64,000 nucleotides of DNA from Cylindrospermum sp. NIES-4074 (lineage in GTDB: Bacteria > Cyanobacteriota > Cyanobacteriia > Cyanobacteriales > Nostocaceae). Shown here one piece after another: positions 1 to 9,206 of this stretch. The position numbers were made by a program, and so were the translations under genes. Location: contig AP018269.1 of assembly GCA_003994795.1 (NCBI GenBank), positions 2,359,346 through 2,423,345 of the forward strand, written 5' to 3'. The stretch's first letter is position 1, and each line of letters opens with the position of its first letter. The notes under the pieces are model-generated. The model did not search any database, had not been told where the DNA came from, and saw only the letters and a program-made list of their open reading frames with translations.

Positions 1-732
1 AGATTTATTGGCTTTTCTACACATGGGGCAACAGATTTAATTGTGCAGGCAATTAATACTAATCAATTTGATTATGTTAACCTGCACTGGTACTACATTA
101 ATCAATGGAATTGGGCAGCAATCGAAGCGGCTAAACGCCATGATATGGGGGTGTTTATTATTAGCCCATCGAATAAAGGGGGTTTATTATATCAACCGCC
201 ACAAAAGTTAGTTGAACTGTGCGCCCCATTGAGTCCGATGGTCTTTAATAATTTGTTTTGTCTGAGTCATCAAGAAGTGCATACTCTGAGTATAGGGGCA
301 GCAAAACCTCAAGATTTTGATGAACATTTGAAAACTTTAGAATTGCTAGATCAGGCTTCAGAAATATTGCCCCCAATTTTGGCACGATTGGAGGCAGAAG
401 CGATCGCCATTTTGGGAGCAGACTGGGTGAAAACCTGGGAGAATAATTTACCCACCTGGGACGAAACCCCAGGCCAGGTAAACATCCGGGTGATTTTGTG
501 GCTATTCAATTTAGCGATCGCCTACGATATGGTAGATTACAGCAAAATGCGCTACAACCTACTGGGCAATGGTGGTTACTGGTTTCCCGGCAACAAAGCA
601 GATCAGCTAGATCAACTAGACCTGCGGCCATGTCTCGTCCACAGCCCCCACGCTGATAAAATTCCCCAAATGCTAGCAAAAGCACATCAAATGTTAGCAG
701 GTGCAGAAGTCAAACGGTTATCTCAAAGTTAA
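1..732 (+). CDS. Aldo/keto reductase, C-terminal part (5' end outside window)
   Basis: The frame is open from base 1, so the gene begins upstream; a GTG at 43 is an internal Val codon, not a start. The visible part begins with GFSTHG followed by a DYVNLHWYY stretch, which matches the late strands of the NAD(P)H-dependent aldo/keto reductase TIM barrel. After the barrel comes an extension with an AYDM motif, RYNLLGNGG and WFPG. From memory this resembles the extension of the COG1453 group, many of which carry a Cys-rich Fe-S motif just before the AYDM part; no such Cys cluster is visible here. Substrate unknown. It converges with the CorC-type gene across a repeat array. Confidence 0.8.
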   Translation, partial: RFIGFSTHGATDLIVQAINTNQFDYVNLHWYYINQWNWAAIEAAKRHDMGVFIISPSNKGGLLYQPPQKLVELCAPLSPMVFNNLFCLSHQEVHTLSIGAAKPQDFDEHLKTLELLDQASEILPPILARLEAEAIAILGADWVKTWENNLPTWDETPGQVNIRVILWLFNLAIAYDMVDYSKMRYNLLGNGGYWFPGNKADQLDQLDLRPCLVHSPHADKIPQMLAKAHQMLAGAEVKRLSQS

Positions 733-733
733 A

Positions 734-842
734 TTGGTAATGGGTAATAGCTAATTGGTAATGGGTAATGGCTAATTGAAATAAATTGCCTCATCACCTA
801 TTACCTATTACCTATTACCTATCACCTATTACCCATTACCTA
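734..842. repeat. Two facing arrays of heptanucleotide repeat (TGGGTAA type)
   Basis: Bases 734-779 contain iterations of TAATGGG/TAATTGG on the plus strand. Bases 797-842 contain the complementary ATTACCT/ATTACCC iterations, so transcripts from either side could fold into a long imperfect hairpin between two convergent genes. This is the short tandemly repeated repetitive sequence class known in heterocystous cyanobacteria. The stop codon of the minus-strand CorC-type gene (836-838) lies inside the array. Confidence 0.85.
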
Positions 843-2155
843 ACCTCTGCCGATTGATTAACTCTCGGCACAACTAGCACCTTATCAACACGATTACCAT
901 CCATATCCATCACTTCAAAACGCATACCTTGCCATTCAAAATGATCGGCGGCGGCGGGGATACGTCCTAAATGGGTAATGACAAAACCGCCCAAAGTTTG
1001 ATAACTACCTCGTTCCTCAGATTCCCATTCTTCCATATCGAAAAGTTCCAAAAACTCTTCCACAGGTAACATCCCATCCAATAGCCAGGAACCATCCTCC
1101 CGTTGCACAGCTTGTGGTTCATCCTGTCCATCAGCAGAAGCAACATCGCCGACAATTTCGCTCATAATGTCGTTAAGAGTGACTAATCCTTGAATAACCC
1201 CGTATTCATCAACTACTAACGCCATGTGAGTGATGGTTTGCTTGAATAACTCCAAAACTTTCAAGCCACGGGTACTTTCTGGTACAAATACAGGCTGACG
1301 TAATCCCACCGTTAAGTCTAAGGGTTCACCTCGAAAACTGCGGGCTAATAAGTCCGTCACGGGGATAACGCCCAGTACATTGTCAAGTCCTTCCTGGCAA
1401 ACTGGATAGCGAGAATAGGCACTTTCAACCATTTTCTGGCGATTTTCTTCAGCGGTGTCTTCCAAGTCCAGCCAGACAATATCGGGACGGGGTGTCATAA
1501 AAGAGCTAACGGGGCGATCGCCTAAACGAAAGACCCTTTCCACCATATCCTGTTCGGCTTCCTCAAAGGTTCCCGCCTCAGTACCTTGCTCAATTAAGAT
1601 TTTAATTTCTTCTTCAGTGACTTGTGGTTCAGCAGATGGTCTAATACCCAACAGTCGCAGCACCATTTCTGTAGAACTACCTAAGAGATACACCACTGGA
1701 GAAGCCAGCGCTACTAAAGCACGCATGGGAATTGCGACAAGACCGGCAATCCGTTCCGGGTTATTTAATGCCAGCCGCTTGGGTACGAGTTCCCCCACAA
1801 TTAGCGACAGATAGGTGATTACCAAAACCACAACCCCAAAGGCGATCGCATTACTATAATTTGCCAAAAATGGAACTAGCTTTACATACTTCTCTAGCCT
1901 TTGGGCGATGGTAGCACCCCCAAAAACACCGTTGAGGATGTTGATGAGTGTAATTCCTACCTGCACAATTGATAAGAAATGGTTTGGTGATTCAGCTAGC
2001 TTCAATGCAGCCCGTGCATTGACATCTCCTTGATTGGCTAGCTGCTGTAGTCTGACTTTCCGCGCTGAGACTATTGCCATCTCAGACATGGAAAACACAC
2101 CATTGGCAATAATTAACACCAAAATGATTAAAATTTCAAACGTGATGGAAGACAT
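836..2155 (-). CDS. CNNM/CorC (HlyC) family membrane protein with CBS pair
   Basis: A 439-residue protein with the standard order for this family. The N-terminal DUF21/CNNM domain has hydrophobic helices at about residues 5-25, 60-85, 100-125 and 135-160. A CBS pair follows (beginning near SFMTPRPDI, about residues 215-340), then a C-terminal CorC_HlyC transporter-associated domain. Members are linked to Mg2+/Co2+ homeostasis and act in the cytoplasmic membrane; exact substrate not deducible. Length is normal. The last codons and the stop fall in the heptamer array, so the C-terminal tail (about AEVR) may have been shaped by the repeat. It faces away from mfd, which starts 234 bp upstream on the other strand. 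Confidence 0.88.
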   Translation of the reverse strand: MSSITFEILIILVLIIANGVFSMSEMAIVSARKVRLQQLANQGDVNARAALKLAESPNHFLSIVQVGITLINILNGVFGGATIAQRLEKYVKLVPFLANYSNAIAFGVVVLVITYLSLIVGELVPKRLALNNPERIAGLVAIPMRALVALASPVVYLLGSSTEMVLRLLGIRPSAEPQVTEEEIKILIEQGTEAGTFEEAEQDMVERVFRLGDRPVSSFMTPRPDIVWLDLEDTAEENRQKMVESAYSRYPVCQEGLDNVLGVIPVTDLLARSFRGEPLDLTVGLRQPVFVPESTRGLKVLELFKQTITHMALVVDEYGVIQGLVTLNDIMSEIVGDVASADGQDEPQAVQREDGSWLLDGMLPVEEFLELFDMEEWESEERGSYQTLGGFVITHLGRIPAAADHFEWQGMRFEVMDMDGNRVDKVLVVPRVNQSAEVR

Positions 2156-2388
2156 TTTTAAAATTGCCGCTATAGAGAGCGAACTAAGCTTAATTCCTAG
2201 TATCTAGTATTCAAGGTACTCTGATAAGTGCTTTAGGGTGTGGCCCACACTCCCCCCTCTCCCCCCACCCTACTTATGGATTATTCTCCGGTCATAATTT
2301 AATAGGGCTGTTAACGCTTCTAAAATGGTTGATATAAACTGCATCTCGATTCTCTCACCTGCAAAGACTTGCAATTTTCATAGAACCT

Positions 2389-5300
2389 ATGGCATTTTCT
2401 TCTATTGTGCGTGCCTTGGCGCGATCGCCACTGACCACAGAACTGATCTCTAAACTCAATCGACAACAAGAATTGCGGTTAAATGGCATTTCCCGGCTAC
2501 CTAAAGCGCTGGTAGCTTCGGCATTGGCAAACAATGAGAGCAGGGATTTGTTTGTGGTATGTGCCACATTGGAGGAAGCTGGGCGTGTTTATGCCCAAAT
2601 GGAAGCTATGGGATGGCAAACAGTACACTTTTACCCTACTTCTGAAGCGTCACCCTACGAACCCTTTGACCCGGAAACCGAGTTGAATTGGGGACAAATG
2701 CAGGTATTGGCAGATTTGGTGGGTGGTCAGAAGCCAAAAACGGCTATTATCGCCACTGCGGGGGCGCTACAACCTCATTTACCACCGCCAGAGGTGTTTA
2801 AGACCTTTTGCGTCACTTTGAAGAAGGGGATGGAATATGACCTCAATTCCTTTAGCCAAAAAGTAACTACTCTGGGGTACGAAAGAGTGCCACTGGTGGA
2901 AATGGAAGGACAATGGAGTCGTCGGGGGGATATTGTGGATGTGTTTCCGGTGTCCTCGGAGCTGCCAGCGCGGTTGGAATGGTTTGGTGATGAAATTGAT
3001 CAAATTCGGGAATTTGACCCCTCTACTCAACGTTCTGCCTTGGATAAGGTTAATCAGGTAACTCTTACCCCCACAAGTTTTGCGCCTATTGTCATGTCAG
3101 CGTTACAAGACAATCAAGAATTTCGTGTGCTAAGTGCGGAGTTAAATTCTGACTCAGAACTCATTACTCAAGATTCACCATTGTTAGAAGGTAGTCGGCG
3201 TTTTTTGGGGTTAGCCTTTGAAAAACCAGCTTCTCTTCTTGACTATTTACCAGAAAATACCCTAATTGCCATTGATGAGCCAGAACAGTGCTATGCTCAC
3301 AGCGATCGCTGGGTGGAAAATGCCGAGGAACAGTGGTCGGTTGTCAGTAGGGGCGGGGTTTCCCCGCCCTCAGTTGGGGTTTCCCCGCCCTCAGTTGGGG
3401 TTTCCCCGCCCTCAGTTGGGGTTTCCCCGCCCTCAGTTGGTGAATTACCGAAAATTCATCGGTCGTTTGATCAGTGTTTAAGTGATGTTGCCAAATTTAA
3501 AAAGTTATATTTATCAGAACTGTCTGAGGAAAACACCGGGATTAATCTAGCGAGTAGACCTGTTCCCGCGACACCACATCAATTTGCTAAACTAGCGGAA
3601 ACAATTCGCCAAGAACGCGATCGCAATTTTTCGATCTGGCTGATTTCTGCTCAACCTTCCCGTTCTGTGTCTCTGCTGCAAGAACACGATTGTCCCGCGC
3701 AGTTTATCCCTAATCCCCGCGATTACCAAGCGATCGATAAGCTCCAAATCAACCATACCCCAATTGCCCTCAAATATTCAGGTTTGGCGGAATTAGAAGG
3801 TTTTATCCTGCCAACTTACCGAATAGTCATCGTCACTGACCGGGAATTTTTTGGTCAGCACTCCCTCGCTACTCCTGGTTATATCCGCAAACGCCGCAAA
3901 GCTACTTCTAAATTAGTTGACCCCAATAAACTGCGTCCAGGGGATTATGTGGTTCACAGAAGTCACGGAATTGGTAAATTTGTCAAGTTAGAAAGCTTGA
4001 CCATTAATGATGAAACCCGTGATTATTTGGTGGTGCAGTATGCTGACGGGTTGCTGAGAGTCGCGGCTGATCAAGTGGGTTCTCTTTCCCGGTTCCGCAC
4101 CAGTGGTGATAAAGCACCAGAATTGCACAAAATGACTGGGAAAGCTTGGGATAATACCAAGAACAAAGTCCGCAAAGCGATTAAAAAATTGGCAGTGGAC
4201 TTGTTAAAATTGTATGCAGCGCGATCGCAACAAGAAGGTTTTGCTTATCCCGCAGATATGCCTTGGCAAGAGGAAATGGAAGATTCTTTCCCTTACCAAC
4301 CCACTACAGACCAACTCAAAGCAGTACAAGACGTAAAAAGAGACATGGAAAGCGATCGCCCAATGGATCGCTTAGTTTGCGGTGATGTCGGTTTTGGTAA
4401 AACAGAAGTGGCTATCCGCGCCATTTTCAAAGCCGTCACCGCAGGTAAACAAGTGGCACTCCTTGCGCCCACTACTATTTTAACGCAACAGCACTACCAT
4501 ACGTTAAAAGAACGCTTTGCCCCCTACCCTGTAAATGTAGGTTTACTCAACCGCTTTCGCAGTGCGGAAGAACGCCGGGATATACAAAAGCGTCTAGCAA
4601 CGGGAGAATTAGATATAGTTGTGGGAACACACCAACTTTTAGGCAAAGGTGTGCAATTTCGGGATTTAGGACTGTTGGTGGTGGATGAAGAACAGCGGTT
4701 TGGGGTAAATCAGAAAGAGAAAATTAAAAGCCTGAAAACTCAAGTTGATGTGTTGACGCTTTCTGCAACTCCCATTCCTCGGACTTTGTATATGTCTTTG
4801 TCGGGAATTCGGGAAATGAGTTTAATCACCACACCACCCCCCACGAGAAGACCAATTCAAACTCATCTTGCACCCCTGAACCCGGAAATCGTCCGCACTG
4901 CGATTCGTCAAGAATTAGATCGGGGGGGACAGGTGTTTTATGTGGTACCGCGCGTTGAGGGAATTGAAGAGACAACTGCAAGTCTGCGGGAGATGATACC
5001 AGGGGGGAGATTTGCGATCGCACACGGTCAAATGCAAGAAAGCGAGTTAGAATCAACCATGCTCACTTTCAGCAGCAGTGAAGCAGATATCTTAGTTTGT
5101 ACGACAATTATTGAATCTGGTTTAGATATTCCGCGAGTTAACACCATCTTAATTGAAGATGCTCATCGCTTTGGTTTAGCGCAGTTGTACCAGTTGCGCG
5201 GACGTGTGGGACGTGCGGGGATACAAGCCCACGCTTGGTTATTTTACCCCAAACAGCGGACGTTATCTGATGCCGCACGGCAACGTTTACGGGCAATTCA

Positions 5301-5946
5301 GGAATTTACTCAGCTTGGTTCTGGATATCAGCTAGCGATGCGGGATATGGAAATTCGCGGGGTGGGTAACTTGCTAGGTGCAGAACAATCTGGTCAAATG
5401 GATGCGATCGGTTTTGATTTATATATGGAAATGCTAGAGGAGGCTATTCGGGAAATTCGCGGTCAAGAAATACCCAGAGTGGATGATACCCAAATTGACC
5501 TCAACCTCACAGCCTTTATCCCCAGTGATTATATTACCGATTTGGATCAAAAGATGAGTGCTTATCGGGCGGTAGCCACGGCTAAATCTAAGGCAGAATT
5601 AAACCAAATTGCTGGTGAATGGAGCGATCGCTTTGGTACGATACCTGTACCAGCCAATCAGCTGTTGCGGGTGATGGAACTTAAGCAAATAGCTAAAAGT
5701 CTGGGATTTAGCCGCATTAAGCCAGAAAACAAGCAGCACATCGTCTTGGAAACACCGATGGAGGAACCAGCTTGGAACTTGTTAGCGGAAAATTTAACAG
5801 AAAGTATGCGATCGCGTTTTGTTTTCTCTCCTGGTAAAGTGACAGTGCGTGGTTTGGGAGTTTTTAAGGCAGATCAACAATTGCAAAATTTAATTGATGC
5901 TTTGAGCAAAATGCAAGGTGCAATTCCTGAAGCTGCGGTGGTGTGA
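2389..5946 (+). CDS. mfd: Transcription-repair coupling factor Mfd with a repeat-derived insertion
   Basis: A 1185-residue superfamily 2 translocase that removes stalled RNA polymerase and recruits UvrA. Domains in order: UvrB-like N-terminal region (1 to about 310); CarD-like RNA-polymerase interaction domain around [11 protein letters not shown] (about 519); RecG-like motor with Walker A GDVGFGKT (about 665), DEEQ box (about 766), SATPIPRT, and the motif VI region with QLRGRVGR; C-terminal UvrA-blocking domain. Odd: residues about 323-350 are four perfect copies of GVSPPSV encoded by a 21-bp tandem repeat, placed in a linker between the UvrB-like part and the RID. The frame is preserved, so the protein is probably functional. 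The start ATG has no clear Shine-Dalgarno. Confidence 0.97.
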   Translation: MAFSSIVRALARSPLTTELISKLNRQQELRLNGISRLPKALVASALANNESRDLFVVCATLEEAGRVYAQMEAMGWQTVHFYPTSEASPYEPFDPETELNWGQMQVLADLVGGQKPKTAIIATAGALQPHLPPPEVFKTFCVTLKKGMEYDLNSFSQKVTTLGYERVPLVEMEGQWSRRGDIVDVFPVSSELPARLEWFGDEIDQIREFDPSTQRSALDKVNQVTLTPTSFAPIVMSALQDNQEFRVLSAELNSDSELITQDSPLLEGSRRFLGLAFEKPASLLDYLPENTLIAIDEPEQCYAHSDRWVENAEEQWSVVSRGGVSPPSVGVSPPSVGVSPPSVGVSPPSVGELPKIHRSFDQCLSDVAKFKKLYLSELSEENTGINLASRPVPATPHQFAKLAETIRQERDRNFSIWLISAQPSRSVSLLQEHDCPAQFIPNPRDYQAIDKLQINHTPIALKYSGLAELEGFILPTYRIVIVTDREFFGQHSLATPGYIRKRRKATSKLVDPNKLRPGDYVVHRSHGIGKFVKLESLTINDETRDYLVVQYADGLLRVAADQVGSLSRFRTSGDKAPELHKMTGKAWDNTKNKVRKAIKKLAVDLLKLYAARSQQEGFAYPADMPWQEEMEDSFPYQPTTDQLKAVQDVKRDMESDRPMDRLVCGDVGFGKTEVAIRAIFKAVTAGKQVALLAPTTILTQQHYHTLKERFAPYPVNVGLLNRFRSAEERRDIQKRLATGELDIVVGTHQLLGKGVQFRDLGLLVVDEEQRFGVNQKEKIKSLKTQVDVLTLSATPIPRTLYMSLSGIREMSLITTPPPTRRPIQTHLAPLNPEIVRTAIRQELDRGGQVFYVVPRVEGIEETTASLREMIPGGRFAIAHGQMQESELESTMLTFSSSEADILVCTTIIESGLDIPRVNTILIEDAHRFGLAQLYQLRGRVGRAGIQAHAWLFYPKQRTLSDAARQRLRAIQEFTQLGSGYQLAMRDMEIRGVGNLLGAEQSGQMDAIGFDLYMEMLEEAIREIRGQEIPRVDDTQIDLNLTAFIPSDYITDLDQKMSAYRAVATAKSKAELNQIAGEWSDRFGTIPVPANQLLRVMELKQIAKSLGFSRIKPENKQHIVLETPMEEPAWNLLAENLTESMRSRFVFSPGKVTVRGLGVFKADQQLQNLIDALSKMQGAIPEAAVV
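3347..3438 (+). repeat. Palindromic GC-rich repeat expanded to four 21-bp units inside mfd
   Basis: Bases 3347-3370 match, base for base over 24 nt, the reverse complement of the intergenic palindrome at 40551-40574 (core GGCGGGGTTTCCCCGCC). From 3355 to 3438 a 21-bp unit starting GGGGTTTCCCCGCCC is repeated four times without a mismatch. Because 21 is a multiple of three, the frame stays open. Confidence 0.93.
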
Positions 5947-5958
5947 TTTACAAAAGTA

Positions 5959-5977
5959 TGGTGGGGATTACCCACCA
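5959..5977 (+). terminator. Hairpin downstream of mfd, possible terminator
   Basis: TGGTGGG, loop GATTA, CCCACCA: a perfect 7-bp stem beginning 13 bases after the mfd stop. A short T-rich stretch (ATTTTTCG) follows about 10 bases later. No long U-run directly follows, so efficiency is uncertain. Confidence 0.45.
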
Positions 5978-6015
5978 GATTACATCATTTTTCGTTTATT
6001 TGAACCATATCTGTC

Positions 6016-6044
6016 GTAGGGGCACAGCAGTGCTGTGCCCCTAC
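6016..6044. repeat. Perfect 29-nt palindromic repeat
   Basis: GTAGGGGCACAGCA is followed by one base and its exact reverse complement. The same element occurs at 52053-52081 with a different central base, so this is a dispersed palindromic family. Confidence 0.9.
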
Positions 6045-6244
6045 CCCATGAGGCATTTGCAAATTTTTTTCTATTTACCAGTTAATTGAGAGAGAGTACC
6101 AAATTACTCAATTTAGAGGTGCTGAGATAATTAATTCACCCACATTCCCAAATTTAAAATTGACCGCTAAACAAATTTTTAGAGCAGGTATTGCAGAATA
6201 AATATAGCAACCCTAAAAAAGATATTCACATCTCTTTCTTCTCT

Positions 6245-6385
6245 CTTCTTTCTTTACCTCTGCGCCGCGCCAGTTGCTACAACGGGGGGAACCCCACGCC
6301 AGTTGCTTTAAGTCGGGAAACCCGCCCAACGCACTGGCTCCGCAACGCACTGGCTTCTCTGCGCCTCTGCGGTTCGTTTAAAAAT
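6245..6385. repeat. Composite dispersed repeat (CTCTGCGCCTCTGCGGTTCGTTT type)
   Basis: Nested short motifs (GCCAGTTGCT twice, AACGCACTGGC twice, CGGGAAACCCGCC) end in CTCTGCGGTTCGTTT. Related tails recur at about 16887-16915, 44800-44832 and, reversed, at 61740-61770. It appears to be a mosaic intergenic repeat, not a gene. Confidence 0.6.
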
Positions 6386-6523
6386 ACAGCCCACAAATAA
6401 AAACAAATAATTTCTTATATGTGCTTAAATAATTACCTGTCATGGACTGAGTAGATTACATGATATTGTTCAAGGTTGGCTGGTTTCTCAGTCTCTTGTC
6501 ATTAATTAATCATCGCCTCATCC

Positions 6524-6700
6524 TCTCCACTTGTTTCGATTTTTATCAGACATTAATTCTAGAAAATGAGGCTTTTTGAAGCTCTCTTTCTTCTCTTGCT
6601 CCTCAACTAGAGTCACTGCTGATTTTTTGTCTCCATACCCCACTACATAAATACTTTATTTTGTCAATTTTTTGTTAAGAAACATGTGGGTAATGGATAG
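6524..6700 (+). repeat. Long inverted repeat flanking the polysaccharide locus, left copy
   Basis: About 177 bp matching the reverse complement of 28485-28660 with only about half a dozen differences (one extra C near 6639 and a few substitutions around 6656-6682). The right end overlaps the last 26 bases of the galE reading frame, including its stop. No terminal repeats or open frame identify it as a known IS. Confidence 0.88.
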
Positions 6701-7763
6701 AAAGGGGGGTTGGGGGGATCTCATTTGTTTCAACCTTATAGGGAATTGGTATAAGCATTCGTTTATCTAATGAACTGGGTATAAGATTTTCTCTCTGTCT
6801 TTCCCATGCCAGAGTAGAGCAAACAATTTGATCTAGATCATTATATTTGGGTTGCCAGCCCAGCACCTTGCGGATTTTATCTGCACAAGCCGTAACACAG
6901 GCTGGATCTCCATGACGACGGTCAGTTTCCCTAACAGGGAAATCCACCTCAGAAATTGCCTTTACCCGTTCAATGACTTGACGCACACTGTAGCCTTTTC
7001 CATAGCCGCAGTTGAGAATTTGATTTTCTCCTCCCATCTCTAGGTAGTTTAAAGCATCTAAGTGCGCTGTTGCTAAGTCTTCCACATGAATATAGTCTCG
7101 AATTCCTGTGCCATCTGGTGTAGGAAAATCAGTGCCAAAAATTTGCACTTCTGGCTTACGCTTGAGTGCAGCATCACAAGCAGACCTGATCAAATGAGTT
7201 GTATTGGGTGATATCTGCCCCAGTTTCCCACTAGAATCGGCTCCTGCTACATTAAAATAGCGTAGAATTACGTAACGTAGAGCAGAAGTGAGCGCATAGT
7301 CATTAATCAACCATTCGCTCATCAGTTTTGAGCGTCCATAAGGGTTAATAGGCAGAGTTGGGGCCGACTCAGTAACCGGATGTTCTCCTACCTCCCCATA
7401 AACTGCTGCTGTACTGGAAAAGATGATCTGATTAACACCCATTACACTACAACAGCGGAGTAAATTCAAAGTATTGCGTGTGTTGTTAGCGTAGTAATCA
7501 AGCGGATGGATTATTGATTCTGGTACAATCACGCTAGCAGCAAAGTGCAAAACTGCACTAAATTCATGTTTAGCAAAAACTAGATAAAGACGTTCTAAAT
7601 CCGCTAAATCGCCGATAATTAAATCGCCGTAAAGTACAGATTTTGGCGAACCTGTAGAGCAATTATCATAAACTACAACATCATAACCTGCTGCACCAAG
7701 CTGGCGTACAACATGGGAGCCTATATAGCCTGCTCCCCCGGTTACTAAAACTTTTTTTCCCAT
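6675..7763 (-). CDS. galE: UDP-glucose 4-epimerase
   Basis: A 362-residue extended short-chain dehydrogenase that interconverts UDP-glucose and UDP-galactose, supplying sugar donors for the adjacent polysaccharide genes. Visible: NAD-binding GGAGYIGSH at residues 8-16; FSSTAAVYG with the catalytic Ser/Thr region; YGRSK containing the Tyr-x3-Lys pair; RYFNVAGAD and the GTGIRDYIHVEDLA signature of GalE. The family usually ends near residue 330-335. Here a tail of about 35 residues (from SSLDKRML) reads through G/C-rich intergenic sequence into the long inverted repeat, whose bases supply the stop. It is divergent from the glycosyltransferase series, separated by 1.44 kb. Confidence 0.95.
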   Translation of the reverse strand: MGKKVLVTGGAGYIGSHVVRQLGAAGYDVVVYDNCSTGSPKSVLYGDLIIGDLADLERLYLVFAKHEFSAVLHFAASVIVPESIIHPLDYYANNTRNTLNLLRCCSVMGVNQIIFSSTAAVYGEVGEHPVTESAPTLPINPYGRSKLMSEWLINDYALTSALRYVILRYFNVAGADSSGKLGQISPNTTHLIRSACDAALKRKPEVQIFGTDFPTPDGTGIRDYIHVEDLATAHLDALNYLEMGGENQILNCGYGKGYSVRQVIERVKAISEVDFPVRETDRRHGDPACVTACADKIRKVLGWQPKYNDLDQIVCSTLAWERQRENLIPSSLDKRMLIPIPYKVETNEIPPTPLSIHYPHVS

Positions 7764-8068
7764 TTACATTTTTACCTTGTCTTCACAAAACAAATCCTCT
7801 GCTTTTAAAAGCGATTGCTAAATCTAACCAAATGGATATGTACTATAGGATTCCTGTTTTTTTTTGAAAAAATACCATACTGTCTGCTTCCCTATTGCCT
7901 ACCTCCACAAGTATTGATAAAATGGGGTTCTGCGGAGAATACACTTAAAGTACACATCTCATAGATTATCTGTCTAGTTCTATGCAACTAGAATTCTAAA
8001 AATTAGCATTATCAAACTCACTCTGAACCTAGCCTTCATATTTCTAAAGATGGCAATAAAGTATTTAA

Positions 8069-8244
8069 GTAAGCATTCAGCACTTCAGCGGTCAGCAGTC
8101 AGGTAAAACCGGATTTTAGACTGAAGTTTAAGGGTTTGCAGTTGGGTAAACTGACACCAAAGGCAATTAGTAATCCCTCTGTCAGAATGCTCATAAATTC
8201 TTGGAGGAAAGCTGATAGCTGAGGGCTGACGGCTGAATGCTTAC
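8069..8244. mobile_element. MITE-like element, 176 bp, with 8-9 bp target duplication
   Basis: Perfect 13-bp terminal inverted repeats: GTAAGCATTCAGC at 8069-8081 and its complement at 8232-8244. The element is flanked by a direct repeat GTATTTAAG at 8061-8069 and 8245-8253 (the last G is shared with the left end, so the duplication is 8 or 9 bp). Internal sequence is rich in TCAGC/GCTGA motifs and has no open frame. The structure fits a non-autonomous transposon; the parent family is not identifiable here. Confidence 0.75.
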
Positions 8245-8939
8245 GTATTTAAGTTATAAACCACCCGCCAATTGATTGACTTACAGAAATAGAGTCAACG
8301 CGTCTTATTTGTAAAGTGCTTACAGGACATGGGGTTCAGTGATTTAGTTTTTATGCTGATGAATTCATGAAACCCTTAGAGGAAAAGGTATCCAGAGTTA
8401 AGATATCCTATCCCTCATCATTCAAGACGATAATTATTGCATTGTCTGCTGTTGAACAAAAGCAGCATTAACTAATTTTGAAATTTAAATTATTGTTGCA
8501 TTAGGGCTAGACACACGCTCTGTGATATGTGTATTTTAAGTAGGACATTTAAGACGGATGGATGCTATAAACAAATCAAAGAATACATATAAATGTGGAG
8601 TAGTTCTGCCTGGTTTATGCCGGAGTACATGAGATTTACGCTGAAATCATTTATTTCTCAGAAACATACAGCACATTTCAGGTAAGTGAGGTACAAATTT
8701 TAGGAAAAAAGCCATATATCAAAAAACTTTCAACCCTGTTAAGAGTTCCCTGCTGTAATTAAATCTTAGGCGGTAAGAATGTTAAGTAGACAGATGCAAT
8801 TAAACTGATGATTTCTCCAATCTATGAGCTAAGTTTAATGTAATTCCAATCACCTAATTAGCAAAAGTTCATGGACATTCCAGAAAATTGCTAACAGCAA
8901 ACAGTAGGTAAGTAGAGCAACGTAAATAATTAAAGGTTT

Positions 8940-8965
8940 GTAGTGAGGGCTAAAGCCCTCACTAC
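8940..8965. repeat. Perfect palindromic repeat (GTAGTGAGGGCT family)
   Basis: GTAGTGAGGGCT, two A residues, then AGCCCTCACTAC: a 12-bp perfect stem. It lies about 240 bases before the first glycosyltransferase. Similar palindromes occur in several intergenic places in this window. Confidence 0.8.
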
Positions 8966-9032
8966 GAGCTAATTTCAATATTTTTGACTTTACTTAACAT
9001 AGTTTGATTTCTTTTCGCCTACTTACTTATAT

Positions 9033-9148
9033 AGGACTTACGCAAAAACTCTCCCAAACTCTTATTCCTCTGTGTTTTCTGTGTCCTCTGCGGTATGCCT
9101 CCGGCTCCCGTGAGGGATACGTTTTTTCATGATGAAAGCGTAAGTCCT
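9033..9148. mobile_element. MITE-like element with AGGACTTACGC ends
   Basis: AGGACTTACGC at 9033-9043 and its exact complement at 9138-9148 enclose 94 bp, with TATA-like sequence outside each end (consistent with TA target choice). The same end sequence appears alone at 28404-28414. The interior includes the CCTCTGCGG and GCCTCCGGC dispersed motifs, so the element is itself a mosaic. Confidence 0.6.
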
Positions 9149-9206
9149 GTTATAGACTTAGAAAAATCTCAGACGTTCAATAGAAACCCAATAAAGTGTC
9201 TGCTGG

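Larger units (their letters stand above)
5947..6674. other. Intergenic region between mfd and galE, repeat-rich
   Basis: No convincing gene. It contains a hairpin just after mfd, a perfect palindrome at 6016-6044, a composite dispersed repeat at about 6245-6385, and most of the left copy of the long inverted repeat (from 6524). A 69-codon open frame at 6191-6400 runs through the dispersed repeat and shows no protein-like features. Confidence 0.7.
7764..9206. other. 1.44-kb non-coding region between galE and the first glycosyltransferase
   Basis: No credible reading frame on either strand. It holds a T9 run near 7857-7865, a 176-bp MITE-like element at 8069-8244, a perfect palindrome at 8940-8965, and a second MITE-like element at 9033-9148 that ends 58 bases before the first glycosyltransferase. 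Being between divergent genes, it should hold promoters for both galE and the plus-strand polysaccharide series, but I could not pick a promoter with confidence. Confidence 0.7.

Noticed and set aside
3266-3481. 71-codon frame with repeated FPRPQLG
   Set aside because: Alternate frame of the tandem repeat inside mfd.
6191-6400. 69-codon plus-strand frame
   Set aside because: Consists of dispersed repeat DNA with pieces found elsewhere; no ribosome binding site.
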